Shown: positions 1 through 8,889, numbered from the stretch's first letter. The stretch is 64,000 bases of DNA from Anaerolineales bacterium (GCA_020634615.1 JACKBI010000008.1:124001-188000), one strand, 5' to 3'. The notes: generated by a model not told the origin, from the sequence alone. Numbers and translations: made by a program.

Positions 1-62
1 TACGCATTATGCAGTACGCAATAGCTGACTTGCCGCACAACATCGTGTGAGGAGAGTAACCC

Positions 63-515
63 ATGGCTGAATTTCGAGAGCGCCCTTACGGCCAGTTCAA
101 CTTCCTGGTCGACCTCGGCACTGGCGACACGGCCAGCGCGCAGGCCGGTTTCCAGGAGGTCAGCGGGCTGGGCATGGAGATCACCGTTGCGGAGTATCGC
201 AACGGCAACGAAAAGGACAACGCGCCGCGCAAGATGACCGGCATGTACAAGGTGCCTGACATCACGCTCAAGCGTGGTGTCATCGGCGCCCTGGATCTGT
301 ATGAGTGGCTGGACCAGGTGCGAGCCGGTTCGCAAGCCTCTCTGCGCACCATCACCGTCCAGCTCCAGAACGAGGACCACACCAGCGTGGTGATGGAGTG
401 GAAGCTGACCAATGCCCGCCCGACCAAATACACGGGACCGTCGCTCAACGGCAAGGGCACCGATGTCGCGGTCGAGGAACTGGTGTTGGCCTGCGAGCGG
501 ATTGACCTGGCGTGA
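63..515 (+). CDS. eCIS/phage-type tail tube protein (gp19 family)
   Basis: This 150-residue protein belongs to the T4 gp19-like tail tube family, whose hexamers stack to form the inner tube driven out by the sheath. The N-terminal pattern YGQFNFLVDLG followed by FQEVSGLGMEI, and the central LKRGV...LYEWLDQVR, are typical of these proteins, and the length fits the family. GGAGAG at 51-56 sits just before the ATG. It is the first gene seen here and lies directly upstream of the sheath gene, which supports the call. A second tube paralogue lies at 3289-3864. Confidence 0.9.
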   Translation: MAEFRERPYGQFNFLVDLGTGDTASAQAGFQEVSGLGMEITVAEYRNGNEKDNAPRKMTGMYKVPDITLKRGVIGALDLYEWLDQVRAGSQASLRTITVQLQNEDHTSVVMEWKLTNARPTKYTGPSLNGKGTDVAVEELVLACERIDLA

Positions 516-642
516 GACAGTAATCAGTAAATGGTGAACAGTAATCGGAAACGATCGCTGCGCGTTGTGGCCGACCCATCTCTGGCAACTGATCACTGAT
601 CACTGATCACTGATCACCGTCAACCGTTCACTGTAACCCGAC
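516..642. repeat. Heptamer-rich intergenic spacer
   Basis: The spacer between tube and sheath contains four tandem ACTGATC units at 588-615, flanked by related words such as CAGTAATC and GAACAGT. The same vocabulary fills the other eCIS intergenic gaps (7190-7356, 8890-9008, 11635-11775, 14329-14436, 17107-17223) and 55645-55784. No clear promoter or Shine-Dalgarno for the sheath gene is visible in it. Confidence 0.8.
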
Positions 643-3282
643 ATGAACACCACCACCCTCCCACGCCTCCCCGGCGTCTACTTCCTTCCACCGACGCAGC
701 CGGCAACGCTGGCGCTGCCCCGGCTGGACGTGGCCGCGTTTGTCGGCTTTGCCCAGCGCGGGCCGCTGCATACGCCGGTCGCTGTCGAGGATGTGGACAC
801 CTATCGCGCGGTCTTCGGCGGCGACGTGCTGCTGGCGCGCGATGACGAGGCTGTGGTGGCGTCTGCCCGGACTGTGCGCGCACATCTGCCCGCTGCGGTG
901 GCGGCTTTTTTCAAGAATGGTGGACGGCGTTGCTTCGTGGTGCGGGTGGCCGGCGAGACCGCATCGACGGCCCGGCTGCGCGTGCCAGGCCTGGTAGGTA
1001 TCGACAACGCCGGCGAGCCGCGGCTGGGATGGCTGCATGCCGGCTCGCCGGGAACATGGGCGGAGCAGCTTCGGCTGGCCAGCCGGCTGCGCCTGACTGC
1101 AATGCCTGCGAACGCCTTTGCGCTGCAGGACGATGGCAGCCTGCTCTGGAAGACGGGTAGCGCGCCACAGGCCATCCAGACCGGCGACCTGTTGCGGCTG
1201 GCTTTCGCGGACGGCCAGCAGTGGCTCTTCCCGGTGACCGGTCAACTGGCCTCCGCTGATCCGGAAACAGCGACGACCGTTACACTCTTTGCGACTCTGG
1301 CCTACGCCGTTCAGACCGAACTGGCAGCGCCGGGCAGCCACGAGGTAACCGCCGTCGCCCGGCTCACGCTGGATGGAACCGAAACGCTGGCAGCATCTGG
1401 CGATCTCTCGTCGGACAGCAGTGGGCTCGTTCTTCAGTTGTCAGGCGACGACGCTGGCCTTGTCCAGTCGGGTGACGTGCTGCGGCTTACCCTGGCGGGC
1501 GGCGAAGGCGTCCTGTTTCCGGTGACCGGCGTTCAGTCGCTGGGTGAGATCGGATCTCCGCCGGACGCACTGGTGGAACTTCGGGCGGCCAGCCTGCTGG
1601 CGTTGCCCGGGCAGGTTCTGCCAGCTGCTGGTCTGCCGGCGCTCATCCAGATTGACCGGTTGCGCTTCGATCAGCTCCTTTGGCTGGACAAGCAGCGGCT
1701 GCCAGCCGTCGAGGAGGTCGCGTTCAACGGAGGACACCCGCGGTACTGGGGCGAGGTAGCGCTGGCCGAGTCGAGTTTGCTGCGCAGCACACGTGCCAAC
1801 GGCGACGGTACCGAAGCTGCCGAAATCGCACGGCTGTACCGCGAGTTGCAGTCGGAACGGCGCAGCGAGCCGGGCCAGGCCACGGGAATCCCGACCGAGC
1901 GCAGCGGCGACCTGACTGCGCAGGCGCTGGCCGGCCTGCTGGCGCCGGTCGATGAGGCGCTGGCCAGCCTGACGTGGCTGCCGGTAGGAATGCTGGCGAT
2001 CATCAGCGACGCGGATGCGGTTGGCGTCGCTGTCGAGGAACAAGGCGCGGACGGTCTGGAGAGTTTCGCCAGCCGCTTGTTCGTCGATACGACACTGGTG
2101 CCCAACCCGGCGATCCAGCCGCGGTCGGGCAGCGGGTTGGAGGCCGACGCCTTCACCCGTTACTACGTCCAGAATCGGCGGCTGCACGGTGTCCACAGCC
2201 TGTTGTTCCTGCCTGAGGTGTCGATCATCGCTGTGCCGGATGCAATACACCGACCCTGGACGGATGAGGTCGCGCCGCCCGATCTACCGCCGCCAGAGCC
2301 GCCCACCGAGCCCAAGGACTGGGCTGACTTCCAGTGTTGTCCGGTGCCGGACGATCAACCGGGTGGCGTTGAAGAGCAGGTCGCAGACGATTCGGCTGCA
2401 ACTGGACTGCCGCTGCTTGTTTCCACAGCGTCGTATGACAGCCAGCAGTTGCTGGACATTCAGCACGCGCTGGTCAACATCTGCCAGGCGCGGCGTGACC
2501 TGGTGACCGTGCTGGCGCTGCCCGGTCATTTCGAGAAGCGGCAGTGCATCGAATGGCAGGAGGCGCTGCGGCAACGGCTGGGACTGCCGCGGCAACGCAG
2601 CGTGTTCACCGAGGTTTCTGACTTCGTGGACCTGAGCTATGTCGCCGTCTATCACCCCTGGTTGATGGTGGCCGACGACGCAGTGACAGGCGATGCACCG
2701 GTCCTGCGCGTTGTTCCGCCCGACGGTGCGATCTGCGGCGTGATTGCAGCACGTGAGCGCCAGCGCCAGGTGTGGGTTGCGCCGGCCAACGTGCCGCTCC
2801 AAGGTGTGCTCGACCTGACACCGCAGTTTTCTCTCGATGACTGGGCGGATCTTTTCGCCGACCAGTTCAACCTGATCCGCCGCGAGCCGCGTGACTTTCG
2901 TGCCATGAGTGCGCACACGTTGAGCGAGGAACGGCAACTCTTGCAGCTTTCGGTGCGCCGCTTGATGATCCTGCTGCGCAAGGTTGCGTTGGAACGCGGC
3001 ATGGTCTGGACCTTCGAAAACAACGATGAGCGGCTGCGCGATGGCGTGCGCTCGACACTGGAGGCGCTGCTGCGGTTTATGTTTGAGCGCGGCGCGTTTG
3101 CCGGCCGCACGCCACAGCAGGCTTTCCGCGTGGTCACCGATGGCAGCGTCAACAGCCGCCAGAGCATCGACCAGGGTCGTTTCATCGCGCAGGTTCAGGT
3201 CGCGCCGTCGGAGCCCATGGAGTTCATCACCGTGTTGTTGAGTCGGGCCAGCGACGGCGTCCTGGTAGTGGCTGAGGCATAG
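643..3282 (+). CDS. Contractile tail sheath protein, enlarged
   Basis: This is the contractile outer sheath of the injection system. The N-terminus (LPGVYFLPP..., then AAFVGFAQRGPLHTPVAV and DTYRAVFGGD) is the classical sheath start. The C-terminal part (residues about 740-879: ERGMVWTFENND, then ALLRFMFERGAFAG) is the conserved sheath core that binds the tube and neighbouring subunits. At 879 residues it is much longer than typical 350-500 residue sheaths. The extra material lies around residues 115-330 and includes two similar beta-rich segments starting near residues 178 and 274. Such insertions usually sit on the outer surface of the sheath. The gene lies 7 bases before the second tube gene. 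Confidence 0.93.
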   Translation: MNTTTLPRLPGVYFLPPTQPATLALPRLDVAAFVGFAQRGPLHTPVAVEDVDTYRAVFGGDVLLARDDEAVVASARTVRAHLPAAVAAFFKNGGRRCFVVRVAGETASTARLRVPGLVGIDNAGEPRLGWLHAGSPGTWAEQLRLASRLRLTAMPANAFALQDDGSLLWKTGSAPQAIQTGDLLRLAFADGQQWLFPVTGQLASADPETATTVTLFATLAYAVQTELAAPGSHEVTAVARLTLDGTETLAASGDLSSDSSGLVLQLSGDDAGLVQSGDVLRLTLAGGEGVLFPVTGVQSLGEIGSPPDALVELRAASLLALPGQVLPAAGLPALIQIDRLRFDQLLWLDKQRLPAVEEVAFNGGHPRYWGEVALAESSLLRSTRANGDGTEAAEIARLYRELQSERRSEPGQATGIPTERSGDLTAQALAGLLAPVDEALASLTWLPVGMLAIISDADAVGVAVEEQGADGLESFASRLFVDTTLVPNPAIQPRSGSGLEADAFTRYYVQNRRLHGVHSLLFLPEVSIIAVPDAIHRPWTDEVAPPDLPPPEPPTEPKDWADFQCCPVPDDQPGGVEEQVADDSAATGLPLLVSTASYDSQQLLDIQHALVNICQARRDLVTVLALPGHFEKRQCIEWQEALRQRLGLPRQRSVFTEVSDFVDLSYVAVYHPWLMVADDAVTGDAPVLRVVPPDGAICGVIAARERQRQVWVAPANVPLQGVLDLTPQFSLDDWADLFADQFNLIRREPRDFRAMSAHTLSEERQLLQLSVRRLMILLRKVALERGMVWTFENNDERLRDGVRSTLEALLRFMFERGAFAGRTPQQAFRVVTDGSVNSRQSIDQGRFIAQVQVAPSEPMEFITVLLSRASDGVLVVAEA

Positions 3283-3288
3283 CTGATC

Positions 3289-3864
3289 ATGGCCAACGAA
3301 CGACCTTTCCTAGCATTTCGCTTCGACGTGCAGATCAACGTGCCCTCTGTGCTGGGGCTGACCAATCCGCTGTGCGATGCCGCGTTTGCCGAGTGTGACG
3401 GGCTGGAGATGACCATGGAGCCGAAGACACATCGCGAGGGCGGCAACAACACCCAGCAGATTCATCTCGTCGGGCCGGTCAGCTACGGCACTTTATCCCT
3501 GAAACGCGGCATGACCGGCAACATCGACCTCTGGAAATGGTTCGTCATGTCTGTCAGCGGTGACACCCGCAGCGCACGCGGCGAGGCGGTGATTGTCATG
3601 CGCGACGGCGAGGGCACGGAACAGGTGCGCTTCAAGGTGCACGACTGTCTGCCGCTCAAGATGAAGGCGCCGGGCCTGAATGCCAAGGACGGCATGTTGG
3701 CCATCGAGGAGATGCAGTTGGCCTATAGCTTCTTCGAGATCGAAGAGCCGCAGCCGCCTTTCGGTCTTTCAGCCGGCGTCGGTATCTCGGCTGGCGTGGG
3801 CGTATCCGCCGGCGCGGGCTTCTCGGCTTCTGCGTCGGCCTCGGCGTCGTTCGGGTTCGGATAA
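3289..3864 (+). CDS. Second tail tube protein with Gly/Ala/Ser-rich tail
   Basis: A gp19-family tube paralogue of 191 residues. FRFDVQINVPSVLGL, FAECDGLEMTMEPK, LSLKRGMTGNIDLWKWF and the C-terminal IEEMQLAYSFFEIE match the fold. eCIS loci commonly carry two or three tube paralogues; the minor ones join the tube to the baseplate hub. The last 32 residues or so (from about 160) are low-complexity alternating Gly/Val/Ser/Ala ending in a run of SA repeats and FGFG, which is unusual for a tube subunit. The next gene starts 9 bases downstream, so the two are probably co-transcribed. Confidence 0.9.
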   Translation: MANERPFLAFRFDVQINVPSVLGLTNPLCDAAFAECDGLEMTMEPKTHREGGNNTQQIHLVGPVSYGTLSLKRGMTGNIDLWKWFVMSVSGDTRSARGEAVIVMRDGEGTEQVRFKVHDCLPLKMKAPGLNAKDGMLAIEEMQLAYSFFEIEEPQPPFGLSAGVGISAGVGVSAGAGFSASASASASFGFG

Positions 3865-3873
3865 GGGACGATA

Positions 3874-4581
3874 ATGACCAGCAGCAACATCACCAGAGCC
3901 GAGCTCGTCGAGATCAAGGAGTTTTCTGCCAGTACGAAATCTCTGAGCCAGGCCGAGTCGGAGCACAAGGTCGAGGTTCAGTTTAACCCACAGAGTCTGA
4001 AGCTGAGTCTCTCGAACCAGAATACCGGCGGCGACCAGCCGGGCGGTGCCAGCAAGCAGTTCGTCGGCAGTGGATCGTCCAAGTTGTCGTTGGAACTTCT
4101 GTTCGACACCAGCGCGACCGGTAAAGATGTGCGCGCGGAGACGGAGAAGGTCGCCTATTTCGTCATGGCCAAGCCGCAGGACAACCCGGACGAAAAGCGC
4201 AAGCCGCCCAATGTCCGCTTCCAGTGGGGCAGCTTCATCTTCGAGGGCAACATCGACACGATGGACGAGACGCTGGACTACTTTTCCGAAGAGGGTGTTC
4301 CACTGCGGGCCAGCGTTGCACTGAGCTTGAGCCGCGATAACATCGTTTTTCTGTTCGGCAACGCCTCCAGTGGCGGCGCCGGCAACAACACCGGCGCAAC
4401 GTCGCCGTTGGATGCGGCCAGGCCGGGTGACAGCATCGCCAGCATGGCGGCTCGCATCGGAGCCAGCGCCGACTGGAAGGCGATCGCCAGCGCCAACGAC
4501 ATCGACGACCCGTTGCGGCTGGAGGCGGGCGCACGGATCAACCTGAACGCGAAGGCGTCGGCGTCGGTCAAGTTTGGGTGA
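3874..4581 (+). CDS. CIS tube-initiator/baseplate adaptor with LysM-like domain (Afp7-like)
   Basis: 235 residues. The N-terminal part (EVQFNPQSLKLSLSNQN...GSSKLSLELLFDTS, then FQWGSFIFEGNIDTMDETLDYFSEEGVPLRA) is the contractile injection system tube/adaptor domain. The C-terminal 50 residues or so (ARPGDSIASMAARIGASADWKAIASANDI) form a LysM-like module. Proteins of this layout (T4 gp53-like and Afp7/Pvc7-like) connect the tube to the baseplate hub. The position after the tube genes and before the hub gene agrees. The C-terminus ends in an SASV/KFG stretch resembling the tail of the preceding tube protein. Confidence 0.88.
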   Translation: MTSSNITRAELVEIKEFSASTKSLSQAESEHKVEVQFNPQSLKLSLSNQNTGGDQPGGASKQFVGSGSSKLSLELLFDTSATGKDVRAETEKVAYFVMAKPQDNPDEKRKPPNVRFQWGSFIFEGNIDTMDETLDYFSEEGVPLRASVALSLSRDNIVFLFGNASSGGAGNNTGATSPLDAARPGDSIASMAARIGASADWKAIASANDIDDPLRLEAGARINLNAKASASVKFG

Positions 4582-4589
4582 GCAACGCG

Positions 4590-4669
4590 AGGACTGACAG
4601 TGCTGATGGCTGCACGAGTTGGTCAACGCGTCGAGAGCTGCTTGAATTGCGATTAGCACTGTCAGTCCT
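4590..4669. repeat. Palindromic element, 15-bp perfect arms
   Basis: AGGACTGACAGTGCT at 4590-4604 is the exact reverse complement of 4655-4669, with a 50-base internal segment. It lies between the LysM-like gene and the small gene at 4680. The long loop and missing T-tract argue against a simple terminator. Confidence 0.8.
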
Positions 4670-4679
4670 GAGGTAGACC

Positions 4680-4844
4680 ATGCCCGTTATCATCAACGAA
4701 ACCGAGATCGTTGTCGAGCCGCCCCCGGCGCCGGCGCCATCGATGCCTACTGCTGCATTGCCCGGCGCGCAGGTGACGCCAGAGGAGATCATGCGGGTCG
4801 TCCAGCGCCAAAGCGACCGGGTCGCGCGGGTTTGGGCCGATTGA
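4680..4844 (+). CDS. Small eCIS-associated protein (DUF5908-like)
   Basis: This 54-codon gene starts at ATG 4680 and ends at TGA 4842-4844. Its product begins MPVIINETEIVVEP, continues through a Pro/Ala-rich centre, and ends in a short charged helix (EEIMRVVQRQSDRVARVWAD). That layout (MPV/I-start beta strand, Pro/Ala linker, C-terminal amphipathic helix, about 55 residues) resembles the DUF5908 proteins found between LysM-adaptor and hub genes of many eCIS loci. The function of that family is unknown. The position here, directly after the adaptor and before the hub, supports a real gene. The family assignment is by pattern only. Confidence 0.65.
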   Translation: MPVIINETEIVVEPPPAPAPSMPTAALPGAQVTPEEIMRVVQRQSDRVARVWAD

Positions 4845-4927
4845 CCGAGTTGCAGTAGCCGAATTCATTCGAACGCCGGAACTGCAAAGCTTACTGATGA
4901 AAGTAACGAATTGTGTCTGGTAGTCGC

Positions 4928-4994
4928 CGTCGTTCCCGTTGAGGCGGGAACCCAGGCCCGCGAAGAGTAGATTCCCGCCTCCGCGGGAACGACG
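4928..4994. repeat. REP-like palindrome
   Basis: CGTCGTTCCCG (4928-4938) pairs with CGGGAACGACG (4984-4994), and an inner pair GGCGGGAA/TTCCCGCC lies at 4943-4950 and 4972-4979. This is the widespread 'cgggaacgac' type of extragenic palindrome. Apart from this element and the MITE-like copy at 5103-5344, the gap 4845-5386 holds no gene that I can see. Confidence 0.75.
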
Positions 4995-5102
4995 AGCCAA
5001 GGCGGCTTGCCGAATCAACTCCCTGAGGTTTATGGACAAGCTGCGGAGTTGGAATGTGATGAGCTTGCTTTAGCATGCTTCGGCATGTCAGACCGGGAAT
5101 TA

Positions 5103-5344
5103 TGAAAGTTAAGAAGATAAATCGGCAATAGTATCGTGACGCCCGCCGGAGGCTACCCACTCCGCTCCGCTACGGGGTGCTACGCAAAGCCGTCCGGCTA
5201 CAACGTGAAAGGCCCTGCGGGCCTGGATTCCAGCCCTGGAAGGGCTTCCACCTTGCTGCTCGCGCCCCGGAGTGGGTAGCCCGATCCGTTTTACGGTCGG
5301 GCGGGCTTCGCCAGGCTATTGCCGGAATAAGATCTTAACTTTCA
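5103..5344. repeat. MITE-like dispersed element, copy 1
   Basis: About 242 bp bounded by imperfect terminal inverted repeats: TGAAAGTTAAGA...CGGCAATAG at 5103-5131 against CTATTGCCGG...AACTTTCA ending at 5344. The interior is GC-rich with nested palindromes and has no convincing coding sequence. A homologous copy in opposite orientation lies at 51148-51384. Both share the interior words CCCGATCCGTTTTACGGTCG and CACTCCGCT.GCTACGGGGTGCT. There is no transposase, so it would have to be mobilised in trans. Confidence 0.7.
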
Positions 5345-5386
5345 TCATTCACGGCGGTTTGTGCCCACAGAACTGGATCCTTATCG

Positions 5387-6475
5387 ATGCCACCAAACAG
5401 CAGTACACAGCGCACCTATTACGCGTCTCAGCCCTCCATCAAGATCGATGGCCGGGATCAGCGCGGCTTGAGTGAGGGGCTGTTGCTGTCGCTGCTGATC
5501 GAGGAGACGACGCTTGGTTTATTTCGTTGCGAATTGCGTTTCGCCAACTGGGGACCGCGCGGCGACCAGGTCGATTTTCTGCTCTTCGACGGGCAAACCG
5601 TGGACTTTGGTAAGGAGATTGAGATCGAGTTAGGGCCGCCGGGCAGCACACGCCGGGTGTTCAAGGGTCGCATCAGCGGCCTGGAAGCGCAGTTCCCCAA
5701 GGACCGCCCGCCGGAGTTGACCGTGCTGGCCGAGGACCGTTTTCAGGACATGCGCATGGAGCGTCGCACGCGAACGTTCGAAGACAGCAGCGACTCCGAC
5801 GCCATGAACGAGATCATCTCGCAGCACGGCCTGACCGCCGACATTGACGTGGACGGGCCAAATCACCGGGTGCTGACCCAGGTAAACCAGAGCGATCTGG
5901 CCTTCCTGCGCGAGCGGGCTGCTGCGGTCGATGCCGAGCTGTGGATCGATGACCGCACGGTTCATGTGCAGGCCCGCACCCGGCGCGACGCAGGCTCGGT
6001 TACGCTGACCTACGGCGCGGAACTGCTTGAGTTCACAGTACTCGCCGACCTGGCGCATCAGCGCAGCAAGCTCAAGGTCAGCGGTTGGGACGTGGCCGGC
6101 AAAGAAGCGGTCGATGTGGAAGCTGGCGAAAGCGCCGTCACCGGTGAGCTGCAAAGCCAGCGCAGCGGCGGATCCGTGTTGGACCGAGCGCTGGCGGAAC
6201 GCACTGAACGTGTTGGCTTAGCCACGCCGCTGTCGCAGGCGGAAGCGCAGGCACTGGCCGATGCCGGTTATCGCCGCCGGGCAAGGCGATTTGTCACCGG
6301 CGCGGGTGTGTCCGATGGCAACCCCGCCATCCAGGTTGGTAGCGCCCTGGAGTTGCGCGGCATTGGCCCGCTGTTCGAAGGCAACTACTACGTAACGCTG
6401 GTGCGCCACACTCATGACACACGCTACGGCTACCGCACCACCTTTGAGGTGGAGCGGCCAGGAATTGGAGGCTAG
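5387..6475 (+). CDS. Baseplate hub protein, gpD/VgrG N-terminal-like (Afp8-like)
   Basis: 362 residues of the phage late-control gpD / gp27-like hub family, which forms the trimeric hub joining tube and spike. Diagnostic stretches are RVFKGRISGLEAQFPKDRPP, LTVLAEDRFQDMRMERRTRTFED, QVNQSDLAFLRERAAAVDAELWIDD and the C-terminal GNYYVTLVRHTHDTRYGYRTTFEVER. As in many eCIS and phages, the VgrG-like hub is split into two genes; the spike half follows at 6497. The start ATG is the first in frame after the repeat element. Confidence 0.92.
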   Translation: MPPNSSTQRTYYASQPSIKIDGRDQRGLSEGLLLSLLIEETTLGLFRCELRFANWGPRGDQVDFLLFDGQTVDFGKEIEIELGPPGSTRRVFKGRISGLEAQFPKDRPPELTVLAEDRFQDMRMERRTRTFEDSSDSDAMNEIISQHGLTADIDVDGPNHRVLTQVNQSDLAFLRERAAAVDAELWIDDRTVHVQARTRRDAGSVTLTYGAELLEFTVLADLAHQRSKLKVSGWDVAGKEAVDVEAGESAVTGELQSQRSGGSVLDRALAERTERVGLATPLSQAEAQALADAGYRRRARRFVTGAGVSDGNPAIQVGSALELRGIGPLFEGNYYVTLVRHTHDTRYGYRTTFEVERPGIGG

Positions 6476-6496
6476 TTCCTCCGGGATGGTTCCCTA

Positions 6497-7189
6497 ATGG
6501 ACATTTTCGATCAGGGCGAGCGCGCTGTGGAGCGCAACCGGCTCTACGGCGTCTACCCGGCCCTGGTAGCGGATATCAATGACCCCGACGGGCAGGGTCG
6601 CGTCAAGGTGCGGCTGCCGTGGTTGCCCGACGACGGTGGCGGTTTCAGTGTCTGGGCGCGGCTGGCGACGCTGATGGCCGGAGCGAACCGCGGCACCTGG
6701 TTCATACCCGACGTAGACGACGAGGTGCTGGTGGCGTTTGAAGGCGGCGATCCGCGGCGGCCCTATGTGGTGGGTGCGCTGTGGAACGGCCAGGATACAC
6801 CGCCCGAGACGATGGACGGCGCGGGCAACAATTTCATCAAGTCCATCACCTCCCGCAACGGCGTCAAGATCACGCTGGATGACAACGACGGTCAGGAAAA
6901 GATGATCCTGGAGACGCCCGGAGGCCAGAAGCTGACGCTACAGGATGGACCCGGCAAGGTCGAGATCGTAGATAGCAACGGCAACTCTGTCACCCTTGAC
7001 AGCGGCGGCATCAGCGTCGTGGCATCGGTCAAGGTGTCGGTGCGGGCCAGCACCGTCGAGGTCAACGCATCGATGGTCACCGTCAACGCCGCGATGTCGA
7101 AGTTCAGCGGCGTGGTCCAGTGTGACACGCTGATCAGCAACTCTGTCATCAGCGCAACTTACTCGCCAGGCGCGGGCAATATTTGGTAA
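6497..7189 (+). CDS. Spike/baseplate assembly protein V (VgrG OB-fold and beta-helix half)
   Basis: 230 residues. The N-terminal OB-fold region (LYGVYPALVADINDPDGQGR, then VKVRLPWLPDD, WARLATLMAGANRG and DVDDEVLVAFEGGDPRRPYV) is typical of the gpV/gp5 spike family. From about residue 120 the protein becomes a repetitive beta sequence (ITSRNGVKITLDDNDG, LETPGGQKLTL, VTLDSGGISV) forming a spike beta-helix. It ends GAGNIW without a PAAR motif; a separate tip protein is not evident in the window. It forms the piercing tip with the hub gene immediately upstream. Confidence 0.92.
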   Translation: MDIFDQGERAVERNRLYGVYPALVADINDPDGQGRVKVRLPWLPDDGGGFSVWARLATLMAGANRGTWFIPDVDDEVLVAFEGGDPRRPYVVGALWNGQDTPPETMDGAGNNFIKSITSRNGVKITLDDNDGQEKMILETPGGQKLTLQDGPGKVEIVDSNGNSVTLDSGGISVVASVKVSVRASTVEVNASMVTVNAAMSKFSGVVQCDTLISNSVISATYSPGAGNIW

Positions 7190-7356
7190 TCGGTGAACGG
7201 TGAACAGTAAACCCTGAACAGAGCCGGAAGCGATCACCATACCACGCTCACCAATCTACCAAACCACCAGTCTACCAATCTACCAATCTACCAAACCACC
7301 AGTCTACCAATTCACCACTTTCCGATCACCGATTACCGTTTACTGATTACCGACCC
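7190..7356. repeat. Low-complexity spacer with 24-bp direct repeat
   Basis: A CTACCAAACCACCAGTCTAC-type unit at 7256-7279 recurs at 7288-7311, inside a tract of CTACCAAT words. It is flanked by GAACAGTAA and GATTACCG words typical of this genome's spacers. No gene, terminator or promoter is evident. Confidence 0.8.
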
Positions 7357-8889
7357 ATGACCGAACACTTCGAGTGGCTCAAACCCCAGCCCTTGTGGCA
7401 GGAAGATGGACTGGACTACCGCCAGCCAGAGTTCTTCCAGCCACACCTGTTCGGCTACAACTCGGACGCGTTTGTGGACGAGTTCATGGCTGCCGCGCAG
7501 GCTGGCAATGGCGCGCTGGCCGGCAGCCTGGTGCCACCCAACGAGGACGGGGCGCCACTCAAGCTGTTCCAGCCGATCCACGGCAGCTTCTACGTGGTCA
7601 GCGGGTCACTCTGCTGCATTGAACCGGGCTTTCCGCAGCGCCAGGTCAGCTTGCCCGATGGCGAGAGCACCTTTTTCGTGCTGCGCAAGGTCATCGGCGG
7701 CGCTGAGTACGGGTGGGCGGCGGCCAGCGTTACGGCGGCCGGCTGGCAACCGGTGGGCAACGGCGGCAAGGCACTGCTGGACGGCGAAGAGCGGTTGCCG
7801 CTCTACCAGACGGCGCCCAGAGACGGCCGCACGCTGCTGTTCGGTTACATCCCGGCTTCAAGCAAGGATACCTATAACGTCGGGCCGGCTGTGCTGGCTC
7901 AACTGACCGGCGACCCGGAGAGCAGCTTCACCGACCCGCGGGCCGATGAACTTCAGTCACGCTTTATCGATCAGGTGACCGTGCTGGTGGGGATGCCGAC
8001 CACGCGGCCGGTTGGCGGTACCACCTCCCAGGTACGGCGCGATATGTCGGTGTTTACGCTGTTGGACCTGTGGGAGCTGTTCAATCGTCCTGATGTGCTG
8101 CCCGATGTCGCCATCGCGTTGCGTGACAACCCCAACGCGAGCTTCAGCGGCGAGAAGGCGGCGCAGAAGACGGCGTTGATGAACTTCCTCAAGGGCGCCC
8201 AGTGGACGGCCAGCCGCACGCTGGCCAGCGCGATCGGTCAGGTTGCCAATAAGCAGGCGCAACTCGACGAGAGCGAATCTGATCCGGGCGCGCTGGGATT
8301 TGGCAACAGCTACCGGTTGGATGCGGTGCTGTTCAGCGGACCAACCCTGCGGAGCCGCTTCGAAGCAGCTCTATCATCCGCGACCCGCCCACCGCTGGAG
8401 TTGCCAAAGATCGAACCGGGTGGCGCGGCCACCTACATCGTTCGCTGCGTCTACGAGCGTCCCCAATGCGATCCTGTGCAGTGGGTCATCAGCCGCCCGT
8501 CTGAGGTGTTCAGGTTTGCAGCGTTCTTCGACAAGGATGCGCCGGCGCGTCAGATCAAGATCCCGTTGCCAACCAACGTCAGTTTGTCGGATATGCGCAA
8601 GTTCAAAAAGGGCGTCACGTTCATGATCTCCGAGCCGATGCAGCGCAAGATCAACATGCTGCCCGCGGACACCTCGAAGGTCATCACCGACCCGGGACAG
8701 ATTGGTCCTGAGCTGACCGGCGGATTTGCGTTCATCTGCTCGTTTTCCATTGAAATTATCTTCATCGTAGCGTTCTTTCTGTTGCTGATGTTTGTGATCA
8801 TCCTGAACTTCGTATTCTGGTGGATCCTGTTCTTCCGCATCTGCCTGCCCGTGCCTAAGAAGATACTCGCCGGATTGAGCGGATCGTGA
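7357..8889 (+). CDS. eCIS-locus protein of unknown function with hydrophobic C-terminal membrane segment
   Basis: 510 residues that I do not recognise. The first 450 residues or so are soluble, with no signal peptide (start MTEHFEWLKPQPLW). Near the C-terminus, after GPELTGGF, comes a run of about 45 almost uninterrupted hydrophobic residues (CSFSIEIIFIVAFFLLLM then FVIILNFVFWWILFFRICL), followed by a basic KK and the end. This predicts one long or two packed transmembrane helices close to the C-terminus. Lying between the spike and gp25 genes, it is most likely a structural or accessory baseplate protein. A membrane anchor for the particle is the obvious hypothesis, but that is inference. 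Confidence 0.75.
   Translation: MTEHFEWLKPQPLWQEDGLDYRQPEFFQPHLFGYNSDAFVDEFMAAAQAGNGALAGSLVPPNEDGAPLKLFQPIHGSFYVVSGSLCCIEPGFPQRQVSLPDGESTFFVLRKVIGGAEYGWAAASVTAAGWQPVGNGGKALLDGEERLPLYQTAPRDGRTLLFGYIPASSKDTYNVGPAVLAQLTGDPESSFTDPRADELQSRFIDQVTVLVGMPTTRPVGGTTSQVRRDMSVFTLLDLWELFNRPDVLPDVAIALRDNPNASFSGEKAAQKTALMNFLKGAQWTASRTLASAIGQVANKQAQLDESESDPGALGFGNSYRLDAVLFSGPTLRSRFEAALSSATRPPLELPKIEPGGAATYIVRCVYERPQCDPVQWVISRPSEVFRFAAFFDKDAPARQIKIPLPTNVSLSDMRKFKKGVTFMISEPMQRKINMLPADTSKVITDPGQIGPELTGGFAFICSFSIEIIFIVAFFLLLMFVIILNFVFWWILFFRICLPVPKKILAGLSGS

Noticed and set aside
4581..4680. Simple rho-independent terminator after the LysM-like gene
   Set aside because: The palindrome at 4590-4669 has a 50-base loop and no T-run, and a further eCIS gene follows immediately.
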